A DNA stretch of 16,231 nucleotides from an uncultured Opitutia bacterium. Its GTDB lineage: Bacteria; Verrucomicrobiota; Verrucomicrobiia; Opitutales; UBA953. The translations under genes and the position numbers were made by a program. The stretch is from assembly GCA_903829855.1 (NCBI GenBank), contig CAIKRN010000141.1, forward strand, positions 1 to 16,231, read 5' to 3'. How positions within the stretch are numbered: position 1 is the stretch's first letter; the number at the start of each line of letters is the position of its first letter. Positions 5,373 through 13,366 of the stretch are shown piece after piece. The notes beneath the pieces were generated by a model, which ran no database searches, had not been told where the DNA came from, and saw only the letters and a program-made list of their open reading frames with translations.

Positions 5373-6203
5373 ATGCTCCGCCTCTTCGCCCTACTTCTCA
5401 GCGTCGCCACCGCATTAGCGGCGCCGTTACTCGACCGTACCCCAGGCGTCGTCTCGTACACTTTCCGTAATGAGTTCAAGGCGGACATGCCGGGCACCTT
5501 CGACAAGGTAAAAGGTTTCGGCATCACGGATATCGAGATGTCGAATCTCTTCGGCCAAGAGCCGGCCAAGATCCGCGCCTTCATGGATGCCCGCGGCATC
5601 CACTGCTCCTCTTACGGCGCCCCTTACAACGACGTGCTCAAGAAGACCGATGAAGTCGCCGCCGTCGCCAAGACCCTCGGCGCCCAATATGTCCGTGTCT
5701 CTTTGCCGTCCGGTAAGAAGCCATTCGATAAGGCTGAAGCTACCCAACGCGTCGCCGAGATGAACGCCATGGGCCAACAGCTCCGCGAAAAGCACGGCCT
5801 CGCCTTTGTGCTCCATAACCACGGCATGGAATTCGTCGCTGATGGCCAAGGCACGCTGTACGACTTCATCCTCGAACAGACGCACCCCCAAGACGTGAGC
5901 TTCGAACTCGACGTACTCTGGGCCTACCTACCCGGCGCGGATCCCGCCGCGCTCTTCGCGAAATACGGTGCCCGCATCCCGCTCATGCACGTCAAGGACG
6001 TCCGCAAGGGGCTACCACGCACCTGGGGCCATAAATATGACTCGGATAACGACGTCACCCTCGGCACCGGCCAGCTCGACCAGGTCGCCATCTTTGTCGC
6101 CGCCAAGAAAGCCGGAGTTAAGCATTTCTACCTAGAAGACGAGAGTTCCCACTCGCTGGTGCAGGTTCCGCTGTCCATTGCCTACCTCCGGGCTGACCGC
6201 TGA
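5373..6203 (+). CDS. Exported sugar phosphate isomerase/epimerase-like TIM barrel
   Basis: A 276-residue xylose-isomerase-like TIM-barrel protein (AP endonuclease 2 fold family) that should act on a sugar or sugar-derived acid. Residues 1-17 are a Sec signal peptide (ATALA-A), unlike the cytoplasmic classical members. Candidate metal and catalytic residues sit at strand ends: H148-N149-H150 and Glu153, Glu178/Asp180 in FELDV, His206 and Asp209 in MHVKD, and Glu255-Asp256 in YLEDE. The length is normal for the family. The start is ATG after TTCCCC; no Shine-Dalgarno. It lies 90 bp before PSD1-A on the same strand, suggesting joint expression with that exported set. Such secreted isomerase-like proteins are common in PVC genomes; the true substrate is unknown. 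Confidence 0.88.
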   Translation: MLRLFALLLSVATALAAPLLDRTPGVVSYTFRNEFKADMPGTFDKVKGFGITDIEMSNLFGQEPAKIRAFMDARGIHCSSYGAPYNDVLKKTDEVAAVAKTLGAQYVRVSLPSGKKPFDKAEATQRVAEMNAMGQQLREKHGLAFVLHNHGMEFVADGQGTLYDFILEQTHPQDVSFELDVLWAYLPGADPAALFAKYGARIPLMHVKDVRKGLPRTWGHKYDSDNDVTLGTGQLDQVAIFVAAKKAGVKHFYLEDESSHSLVQVPLSIAYLRADR

Positions 6204-6293
6204 GTTAGGTTGGGGTTGAAATCCCCGAAAAGGCGGTCTCCTTTAAATCCCAGCTGACGGAACTCCCCTGCTCCGTCGCCTGTCCCATTCCCC

Positions 6294-8762
6294 ATGCCCC
6301 CCAAGGCCATTCTTTTGCTCGGCGTCCTGCTGGCCGCCGCCTCCCTTTCCGCCCGCACGGCGGACGGTAAACTCGAGTTCAGTAAGGACATCCGTCCCAT
6401 CCTGTCCGAGAACTGCATCGCCTGCCACGGGCCCGACGAAAAAGCGCGAAAGGCGAAACTGCGCCTCGATGACGAGAAGGACGCCAAAGGCGACCACAAG
6501 GGCACCTTCGCCATCGTAGCCGGGAAGCCTGAGGCAAGCGAACTCATCAAGCGCCTTGAATCCAAGGACCCGGAAGAAGTCATGCCGCCGCCCAAGCAGC
6601 ACAAGACCATCTCGCCTGCCCAAATCGCCCTACTCAAAGAATGGATCAAGCAAGGCGCGCCCTGGGGCCGCCACTGGTCTTATGAGCCGGTAGTTCGTCC
6701 AGCCGTCCCGCAGAACGGCGAAGCCAACCCCATCGATGCCTTCCTCGCCGAGCGGCAGAAAAAGGAAGGACTGAGCTGGTCCGCCGAAGCCCCGAAGAAC
6801 ATCCTCATCCGCCGGCTCGCGCTCGACACTACCGGACTGCCTCCGACCCTCGATGAACTCACTCGCTTGGCTTCGACCAAGCATGAGGACATCGTCGCCT
6901 ACTACCTCGCCAAGCCTGCTTACGGCGAACACTGGGCGCGCCAGTGGCTCGACCTCGCCCGCTACGCGGATAGCGCAGGGTATCCGAGCGACCCGGGTCG
7001 AGAGATCTGGGCGTATCGCGATTGGGTCATCAAGGCCCTGAACAAGAATCAGCCCTTCGATCAATTTACCGTCGAACAGATGGCGGGCGACCTCCTGCCT
7101 AATCCTACCGAGGAGCAGATTATCGCGACCGCTTTCCATCGCAACACGATGACCCAAAACGAGGGTGGCACGAGCGACGAGGAGTTCCGTACCGCCGCCG
7201 TCATTGACCGCGTCAACACGACCTATGCCGTCTTCATGGGCACCACCATGGCCTGTGCGCAATGCCACACGCACAAGTACGACCCCATCACTAACGCCGA
7301 GTATTTCCAATCCTACGCGTTCCTCAATCAGAGTGCGGACAGTGATAAGTCGAACGAGGTGCCCCTCCACGAGATTTACCCACCCGGCGTCAAAGCGCAG
7401 CGCGACCAATGGACGAAGGAAGCCGCCGCGGCGGAAGCCGCCTTCAAGAAGCCAAATCCCGCTGCCTTGGAAGGCCTCGAAGCTTGGTTGGCCAAAAAAC
7501 CCAACGTGGCCGAGCGAGCGGTCAAAACTGCGCTCGATGTGTCAAAAGAGAAGCGCACCAAGGTTCAGGATAAAGTCATCAGCGATTACTATGTGCGTAA
7601 TATTTCCCCAGCGACGAAGGCTGAACGCGGCATCGCCGACGACCTCAAGAAGAAGATTGCCGATTCGAAACCCGTGACGGTGCCGATCATGCAGGACTTG
7701 CCCGTCGCCCAACGCCGGAAGACCTTCATCCAGCTCCGGGGCAACTGGCAGGCCCTTAGCGACGAGGTCAACGAAGGCGTGCCCAAGAATCTCTCCGCTT
7801 GGAATGAAACATTCCCCAAGAATCGCCTCGGCTTCGCCCGCTGGATTGTCAGCCCGCAGAACCCCTTAACCGCTCGCGTGACCGTGAATCGGCTTTGGGA
7901 AACCCTCTTCGGCGTCGGCATTGTCCGGACGAGTGAAGAGTTCGGGAGCCAAGGTGACCTACCCATTAATCCTGAGTTGCTGGATTGGATGGCAGCGACG
8001 CTCGTTGAAAGCGGCTGGGACACCAAGAAGATGCTGGCCCTCATCCTCAACACCCGAGCCTACCGTCAGAGTGCCGCGAGCAACGCGAAGCTCAATGAAT
8101 TGGACCCAGATAATCGTTTCGCCGCCCGCGGGCCACGCTTCCGCCCCTCTGGCGAGATGCTACGCGACCAAGCCCTGGCGGTGAGCGGGTTGCTCAGCTC
8201 AAAGATGTTCGGCGTCCCCGTGCGACCCATGCGCCCGAACCTCGGATTGAGCATCGCCTTCGGCGGTTCCGGAGACTGGGCCACCAGTGCGGGCGAGGAG
8301 CGACACCGCCGAAGCATCTACACCGAGACCAAGCGCAGCACGCCCTACCCCAGCTTCGCTACATTTGATGCACCCAATCGCGAAACCTGCGTGGTGCGCC
8401 GCGGACGTTCCAACACACCCCTGCAAGCCTTTGTCACCTTGAACGACCCCGTCTTCGTCGAGGCCAGCCAAGGCTTGGCCCGCCGCTTGCTCAAGGAAGG
8501 CGGCACCACCGAGGAGAGCCGGCTACAGCTCGCCTTCTCCCTGTGCCTCGCTCGTCAGGCAGATGCCCATGAGCTCGCTTCGTTGAAGACGCTGCTCAGC
8601 CGCTCGCTCGCGGAGTACAAAGCGAATGTCCAGCTCGCCACCAAAATGGCCACCGACCCACTTGGCCCAGCCGATAAAGGCGCCGATCTGCCCACCCTCG
8701 CCGCCTGGACCGCCGTCAGCAGCGTGGTCATGAACCTCGACGAGTTCCTCATGCGCCGCTGA
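6294..8762 (+). CDS. PSD1-type cytochrome c-domain protein A (DUF1549/DUF1553)
   Basis: An 822-residue exported protein of the planctomycete/verrucomicrobial PSD1 architecture. Residues 1-20 are a signal peptide. The N-terminal PSCyt1-type cytochrome domain (about 28-120) holds the heme c motif CIACH at 41-45 and a MPPP stretch near residue 100, whose Met could be the distal ligand. DUF1549 spans about 145-345 and contains a second CxxCH, CAQCH at 321-325. DUF1553 spans about 505-790. The region between (about 365-500) is helical and charged. The protein is expected in the periplasm. The molecular function of these DUFs is not established; they occur with sulfatases in glycan-degradation gene sets. 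Start ATG follows ATTCCCC. It is followed 43 bp later by a DUF1501 gene, its usual partner. Confidence 0.93.
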   Translation: MPPKAILLLGVLLAAASLSARTADGKLEFSKDIRPILSENCIACHGPDEKARKAKLRLDDEKDAKGDHKGTFAIVAGKPEASELIKRLESKDPEEVMPPPKQHKTISPAQIALLKEWIKQGAPWGRHWSYEPVVRPAVPQNGEANPIDAFLAERQKKEGLSWSAEAPKNILIRRLALDTTGLPPTLDELTRLASTKHEDIVAYYLAKPAYGEHWARQWLDLARYADSAGYPSDPGREIWAYRDWVIKALNKNQPFDQFTVEQMAGDLLPNPTEEQIIATAFHRNTMTQNEGGTSDEEFRTAAVIDRVNTTYAVFMGTTMACAQCHTHKYDPITNAEYFQSYAFLNQSADSDKSNEVPLHEIYPPGVKAQRDQWTKEAAAAEAAFKKPNPAALEGLEAWLAKKPNVAERAVKTALDVSKEKRTKVQDKVISDYYVRNISPATKAERGIADDLKKKIADSKPVTVPIMQDLPVAQRRKTFIQLRGNWQALSDEVNEGVPKNLSAWNETFPKNRLGFARWIVSPQNPLTARVTVNRLWETLFGVGIVRTSEEFGSQGDLPINPELLDWMAATLVESGWDTKKMLALILNTRAYRQSAASNAKLNELDPDNRFAARGPRFRPSGEMLRDQALAVSGLLSSKMFGVPVRPMRPNLGLSIAFGGSGDWATSAGEERHRRSIYTETKRSTPYPSFATFDAPNRETCVVRRGRSNTPLQAFVTLNDPVFVEASQGLARRLLKEGGTTEESRLQLAFSLCLARQADAHELASLKTLLSRSLAEYKANVQLATKMATDPLGPADKGADLPTLAAWTAVSSVVMNLDEFLMRR

Positions 8763-8771
8763 GCCGATCAG

Positions 8772-8795
8772 CCCTACCCCTAACTCTAACCCTAG
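8772..8795. repeat. Four degenerate CCCTAA hexamers between PSD1-A and DUF1501-A
   Basis: CCCTAC, CCCTAA, CTCTAA, CCCTAG follow one another without gap, filling most of the 43-bp gap and ending 10 bp before the ATG at 8806. Similar in word and place to the CCCCTA run at 2533-2562 but more diverged; only three of the four units keep CCC, so a quadruplex on the opposite strand would be weak. Confidence 0.7.
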
Positions 8796-8805
8796 CCTTT
8801 AAAAA

Positions 8806-10257
8806 ATGATTAACCCCATTCGCGAAGCCCAACTGCAACTGCAGACGCGTCGCCACTTCCTCAGCAGCGTCGGCCAGTTCAGCCTCGGGGCCATCGCCCT
8901 GCACGCCCTCAAAGCCGAAGGTTCCCAGACCACCAACGATAATCCGCTGGCCCCGCGGAAACCGCATTTTAAAGCGAAAGCCAAGCGGGTCATCTACCTG
9001 CACATGTCGGGCGGCCCACCCAACCTCGACATCTTCGACTACAAACCAGAACTCGTAAAACGAAATACCGAGAACTGCCCGGATTCCTTCCTCAAGGGAC
9101 GAACCTTTGCGTTCACGAGTGGCGTGCCCAAGCTCATGGGCTCACCGCGCACCTTCAATCAATACGGAAAAGGCGGCCTATGGATGAGCGACGCCGTCCC
9201 GAATTTCCAGAAAGTCGCGGACGAAGTGACATTGCTCAAGGCGATGCACACCGATCAGTTCAACCACGCTCCGGCCGAGCTTCTCCTCTTCACCGGCCAC
9301 GCCCGCCAAGGTCGACCCTCGCTCGGTTCGTGGGCCACCTACGGACTCGGCACCGAGAACCAAGATCTCCCTGGATTCGTCACCATGATCTCCAACGGCG
9401 TGCAGCCCAGCGGGGGCCAAGGCTGCTGGGGTTCGGGCTTCATCCCTTCCGTCTTCCAAGGCGTACAGTGTCGCAGCAAGGGCGACCCCGTGCTCTTCGC
9501 CAACGATCCTCCTGGTATGACGCGCGACCTCCGTCGCGCCACGCTCGATGCACTGAAGGACCTCAACCAGCGCCAACAGGACGAACTGGGTCATGCCGAA
9601 ACCGTCACCCGCATCGCCCAATACGAACTCGCCTTCCGCATGCAGACCAGCGTGCCCGAAGTGATGGACATCTCCAAAGAGTCGCCGGCCTCGCTCGAAG
9701 CCTACGGCGCTAAGCCCGGTGAATCCAGCTTCGCTAACAATTGCCTGCTCGCCCGACGACTTGTTGAGAAAGGCGTGCGCTTCGTGCACCTCTTCGACTG
9801 GGGCTGGGATTTCCACGGCACCAACCCGAGGGAAGACATCCGCGACGGACTCACTGCGAAGATGGCCGCGACGGACAAGCCGGTCGCCGCGCTGATCAAC
9901 GATCTTAAACAGCGCGGACTACTCGACGATACCCTGATCGTCTGGGGCGGCGAATTCGGCCGCACCCCCTTCCGCGAAGGACGCACCGCCGGAGGCCAGG
10001 TCCTCGGGCGCGATCACTTCCCCGATTGCTTCACCATCATGATGGCGGGCGGCGGAGTGAAGGGCGGCTTCCAGTTCGGCGAGACCGATGAAATGGGCTT
10101 CGCTGGGGTAAAGGATAAAGTTCACGTCCACGACTTGCAGGCCACCATCATGCACCTGCTCGGCTTTGACCACGAACGCCTAACCTATCGCTTCCAAGGC
10201 CGCGACTACCGCCTCACGGATGTCCATGGTCACGTGGTGAAGGAGATTCTGGCGTGA
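8806..10257 (+). CDS. DUF1501 protein A, Tat-exported
   Basis: A 483-residue DUF1501 protein, a family placed in the alkaline-phosphatase/sulfatase superfamily. The N-terminus carries a twin-arginine signal (TRRHFLS, Arg15-Arg16, then a hydrophobic stretch to about residue 35), so it is probably exported folded. Family signatures visible: HMSGGPPNLDIFDYKP near 65-80, a conserved MHTD and FNH stretch at about 146-151, WGGEFGRTP at 380-388, and HVHDLQATIMHLLG near the C-terminus. Length is normal. Start is ATG after an A-rich stretch; no Shine-Dalgarno. The stop overlaps the GTG start of PSD1-B (GTGA), so the two are translationally linked. Its reaction is unknown; a hydrolase acting on a phosphate- or sulfate-bearing substrate is inferred from the fold. 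Confidence 0.92.
   Translation: MINPIREAQLQLQTRRHFLSSVGQFSLGAIALHALKAEGSQTTNDNPLAPRKPHFKAKAKRVIYLHMSGGPPNLDIFDYKPELVKRNTENCPDSFLKGRTFAFTSGVPKLMGSPRTFNQYGKGGLWMSDAVPNFQKVADEVTLLKAMHTDQFNHAPAELLLFTGHARQGRPSLGSWATYGLGTENQDLPGFVTMISNGVQPSGGQGCWGSGFIPSVFQGVQCRSKGDPVLFANDPPGMTRDLRRATLDALKDLNQRQQDELGHAETVTRIAQYELAFRMQTSVPEVMDISKESPASLEAYGAKPGESSFANNCLLARRLVEKGVRFVHLFDWGWDFHGTNPREDIRDGLTAKMAATDKPVAALINDLKQRGLLDDTLIVWGGEFGRTPFREGRTAGGQVLGRDHFPDCFTIMMAGGGVKGGFQFGETDEMGFAGVKDKVHVHDLQATIMHLLGFDHERLTYRFQGRDYRLTDVHGHVVKEILA
10240..10245 (+). promoter_or_regulatory. Shine-Dalgarno AAGGAG deciding the GTG start of PSD1-B
   Basis: AAGGAG lies inside the last codons of DUF1501-A, 8 nt before GTG 10254. It is the only well-spaced Shine-Dalgarno seen at a major start in the window and supports the overlapping GTGA start over the ATG at 10278. 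Confidence 0.55.
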
Positions 10258-13200
10258 CGACGCGGGGGTTGGCTGGCATGGCGAATCGCTGCACGCTCAT
10301 CGCGGGCGGGACAGCGCCACGTGCTGTCCTCCTGCTTCTCATTTTAGTATCAGCTCTTTCCGCCGAGGAAATCCGTTTCAACCGCGACATCCGGCCGATC
10401 CTCTCCGAGAACTGTTTCTTCTGCCACGGACAGGACCCCAAGCATCGTGAAGCAAAGCTACGTCTCGACGTCCGCGCCGAAGCCCTACTCGAACACGACA
10501 GCGGTTTCGCAATTGTCCCGACTCATCCGGAGAAGAGCGAAATCATCAAGCGTCTGTTAACGCATAATCCAGACGACCAGATGCCGCCGCCGGCCTCAAA
10601 TCGGAAAGTCACCCCGGCGCAGATTGAACTCATCAAACGCTGGATTAGCCAAGGAGCGCCGTATGAAAAACATTGGGCGTTCATCCCGCCCGAGAAAGCA
10701 CCCAGCCCTGCCCTCACGGATCGCACCTGGGCTCGCCAACCTTTTGATCGGTTCGTATTGGCCAAACTCGACGCCGAAAAACTGAAACCTTCCGCGGAAG
10801 CCAAGCCCGGCGTCTGGCTGCGTCGAGCTTCGCTCGACCTCACCGGCCTGCCGCCGACCCCGGCCGACATCGCCCTCTTCGAACGAGATGCCCTCCGCCA
10901 CGGCGAGGCGGCGTACGCCTCGGCAGCGGAACGACTCCTCGCGTCCCCCCGCTTCGGCGAACGCCTCGCCCAAGACTGGCTCGATGTCGCCCGCTACGCC
11001 GACACACATGGCTTTAATAACGACTCTGGCCGCACGATGTGGCGCTGGCGCGACTACGTTATCGAGTCTTTCAACGCTAACCTCCCCTTCGATCGCTTCG
11101 TAACCGAACAACTTGCGGGGGACCTACTCCCCAAGCCCACCCTCGATCAACGCATCGCCACCGCCTTCAATCGCAATCACGTCATCAATAGCGAAGGCGG
11201 GATCATCGAGGAAGAGTATCGAGTGGAATACGTCGCCGATCGCGTACGCACTGCGAGCACTGCCCTCCTCGGCCTCACCACCGAGTGCGCCCGTTGCCAC
11301 GACCACAAGTTCGACCCCATTACCCAGAAGGATTACTACCGCTTCTTCGCCTTCTTCAACAACGTGCTCGAATACGGGGAAGACGGACGCATCGCCAACG
11401 CCGTACCGCTCCTCGTCACCCCCACACGCGAACAACAAGCCAAACTGAAGGAGATGGACGCTGCCATCGCGGCATTGGATGCGCGCCTCGACCGACTCGT
11501 TGCCGACACGCATGGGCAGGCGGCCCTTCGTCAGCAAATCGCCGCAGATGACACCAAACTTCAGGCCCGCCTGATGAAGCCGCTCTTACCTGACCCAAAG
11601 AAACCCGACCCCAAGTTGATCCCGGGTGCGCGGGTGACTGCCAAAGATTCCGACATCGATGCCAAACGCGGGACAACCCTCAGCCTTTGGTTCAAGGCCG
11701 GAGCGGGTAACACCTCCGACGTGCCACTCCTCGTCGCCCTTGATCGCTCTGGCAGCCCCGCCGCAACGAGTTACGGCAACGGCCGCGAACTTCGCCTGTG
11801 TGACGGTGAGCTCGAATGGACCACCAGCCAAAAGCATCCCGCCTACGCGACGATTGTCCGCACCGTCGGTGCTAAAATCACCCCCGGTGAATGGCATCAG
11901 GTTGCCGTACTTATCCAAGGCAAAGAAAACGCCGCGAGTATCAGCCTCTTCCTCGATGGCGAAGAACTCCCGACGCATATTCGCCACGACGGGTTGTCTG
12001 GTGCTCCCGGCAAGCGTGATTGGTTCTTAGGTAATGACGGCAAATCACCGCCCTTCATTGGGGACATCGGCGAATTCCGCACCTACGCCAGCATCCTCAA
12101 ACCCGAACAAGTGCGCGAAGCCTTCTCCCTGCAGGCCTCAGGCAAGTCGCCGAACCATTCCGCTGAGCTCGCCGCCTATCGTCGCCGCACCGCCTCTACC
12201 CAGAAACTCCAAGTCGAGCGCGATACCCGGTGGGCCGAACGACTCGCCTTCGCTCGCAACCTCCCCACAACTATGGTCATGGAGGAGTTGCCGGTGCCCC
12301 GGCAGGCTTTCGTCCTCAATCGCGGACAATATGACGCCCACGGCGACAAGGTCGCAGCGGGCGTACCGGAAGACTTGATTGCACCTTGGCCCGCGGATGC
12401 CCCCAAGAACCGCCTCGGGCTCGCCCGCTGGTTCCTGCAACCCCGCCATCCCCTCACCGCCCGGGTCGTTGTCAATCGCTTCTGGGCCCAGCTCTTCGGC
12501 ATCGGTCTCGTGAAGTCCGTCGAAGATTTTGGCACCCAGGGCGAATGGCCCAGCCACCCAGAGGTGCTCGACACCCTCGCTCGCGACTTCGTCGACGGCG
12601 GCTGGAACGTGAAAGGTTTTTTTAAGTCTATCATCCTTTCCTCGACCTACCGCCAAACCAGCGATGCGTCGCCTGAGCTCTATGCCCGGGATCCGGAGAA
12701 TCGCTTACTTGCCCGAGGGCCGCGCGTGCGGTTACCGGCTGAGATTATCCGGGATCAAGCGCTCTCGATTGCGGGACTACTGACCCGAAAAATCGGCGGA
12801 CCGAGCGTTCGGCCGTACCAACCCGCCGGCATCTACGAAGGTATTGTCGTCGGAGCGGATTACCCCAGCACCAAGTGGATTGAGGATAAAGGCGAAGACC
12901 TTTATCGTCGCAGCCTCTACACCTTCTGGAAGCGCACCGTCCCGCATCCCGCCATGCTGACGTTTGATTCACCGGATCGCGAATTCTGCAGTGCGCGCCG
13001 CTCTCGCACCAACACGCCTCTCCAAACCCTCGTCCTCTGGAATGAGACTGGCTACCTCGAAGCCTCGCGCAAACTGGGTGAACGCATGCTGAAAGAAGGC
13101 GGGGCCGATGATGCCTCCCGGACAGCTTATGCCTTCCAACTCGCCACGGGGCGGGCGCCGACGGTAAACGAAACCCGCGTGCTCGTCCGCTCACTCGCCA

Positions 13201-13361
13201 AACTGCGCGCCGACTTTACAGCGCGGCCGGACGATGCCGCCAAAGTCATCAAGGTCGGCGCTTCCGTCCCGGACTCTACCCTCTCAGCCGTCGAACTCGC
13301 CGCCGCCGCCGGCGTCGCAAACATGATTCTCACGCTGGACGAAACCATCACCAAGAACTGA
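10254..13361 (+). CDS. PSD1-type cytochrome c-domain protein B with LamG-like insert
   Basis: A 1035-residue paralogue of PSD1-A with the same order: signal peptide (hydrophobic 24-37, LSA-E), PSCyt1 domain with CFFCH at 54-58, DUF1549 at about 160-375 with CARCH at 345-349, and DUF1553 at about 715-990. Unlike PSD1-A, residues about 462-622 form a LamG/concanavalin A-like domain (TLSLWFKAG, GEWHQVAVLI, SLFLDGEEL, IGDIGEFRTY), a typical carbohydrate- or surface-binding fold; this explains the extra 213 residues. The start GTG overlaps the DUF1501-A stop by GTGA and has AAGGAG 8 nt upstream; ATG 10278 would give a shorter, more usual signal peptide n-region and is the alternative. Expected in the periplasm, partner of the DUF1501-B protein 5 bp downstream. 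Biochemical function unknown. Confidence 0.92.
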   Translation: MTTRGLAGMANRCTLIAGGTAPRAVLLLLILVSALSAEEIRFNRDIRPILSENCFFCHGQDPKHREAKLRLDVRAEALLEHDSGFAIVPTHPEKSEIIKRLLTHNPDDQMPPPASNRKVTPAQIELIKRWISQGAPYEKHWAFIPPEKAPSPALTDRTWARQPFDRFVLAKLDAEKLKPSAEAKPGVWLRRASLDLTGLPPTPADIALFERDALRHGEAAYASAAERLLASPRFGERLAQDWLDVARYADTHGFNNDSGRTMWRWRDYVIESFNANLPFDRFVTEQLAGDLLPKPTLDQRIATAFNRNHVINSEGGIIEEEYRVEYVADRVRTASTALLGLTTECARCHDHKFDPITQKDYYRFFAFFNNVLEYGEDGRIANAVPLLVTPTREQQAKLKEMDAAIAALDARLDRLVADTHGQAALRQQIAADDTKLQARLMKPLLPDPKKPDPKLIPGARVTAKDSDIDAKRGTTLSLWFKAGAGNTSDVPLLVALDRSGSPAATSYGNGRELRLCDGELEWTTSQKHPAYATIVRTVGAKITPGEWHQVAVLIQGKENAASISLFLDGEELPTHIRHDGLSGAPGKRDWFLGNDGKSPPFIGDIGEFRTYASILKPEQVREAFSLQASGKSPNHSAELAAYRRRTASTQKLQVERDTRWAERLAFARNLPTTMVMEELPVPRQAFVLNRGQYDAHGDKVAAGVPEDLIAPWPADAPKNRLGLARWFLQPRHPLTARVVVNRFWAQLFGIGLVKSVEDFGTQGEWPSHPEVLDTLARDFVDGGWNVKGFFKSIILSSTYRQTSDASPELYARDPENRLLARGPRVRLPAEIIRDQALSIAGLLTRKIGGPSVRPYQPAGIYEGIVVGADYPSTKWIEDKGEDLYRRSLYTFWKRTVPHPAMLTFDSPDREFCSARRSRTNTPLQTLVLWNETGYLEASRKLGERMLKEGGADDASRTAYAFQLATGRAPTVNETRVLVRSLAKLRADFTARPDDAAKVIKVGASVPDSTLSAVELAAAAGVANMILTLDETITKN

Positions 13362-13366
13362 CCGAC

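Noticed and set aside
6630..7409. Minus-strand frame of 259 codons inside PSD1-A
   Set aside because: Antisense shadow; PSD1-A is supported by heme motifs and DUF1549 signatures in the same bases.
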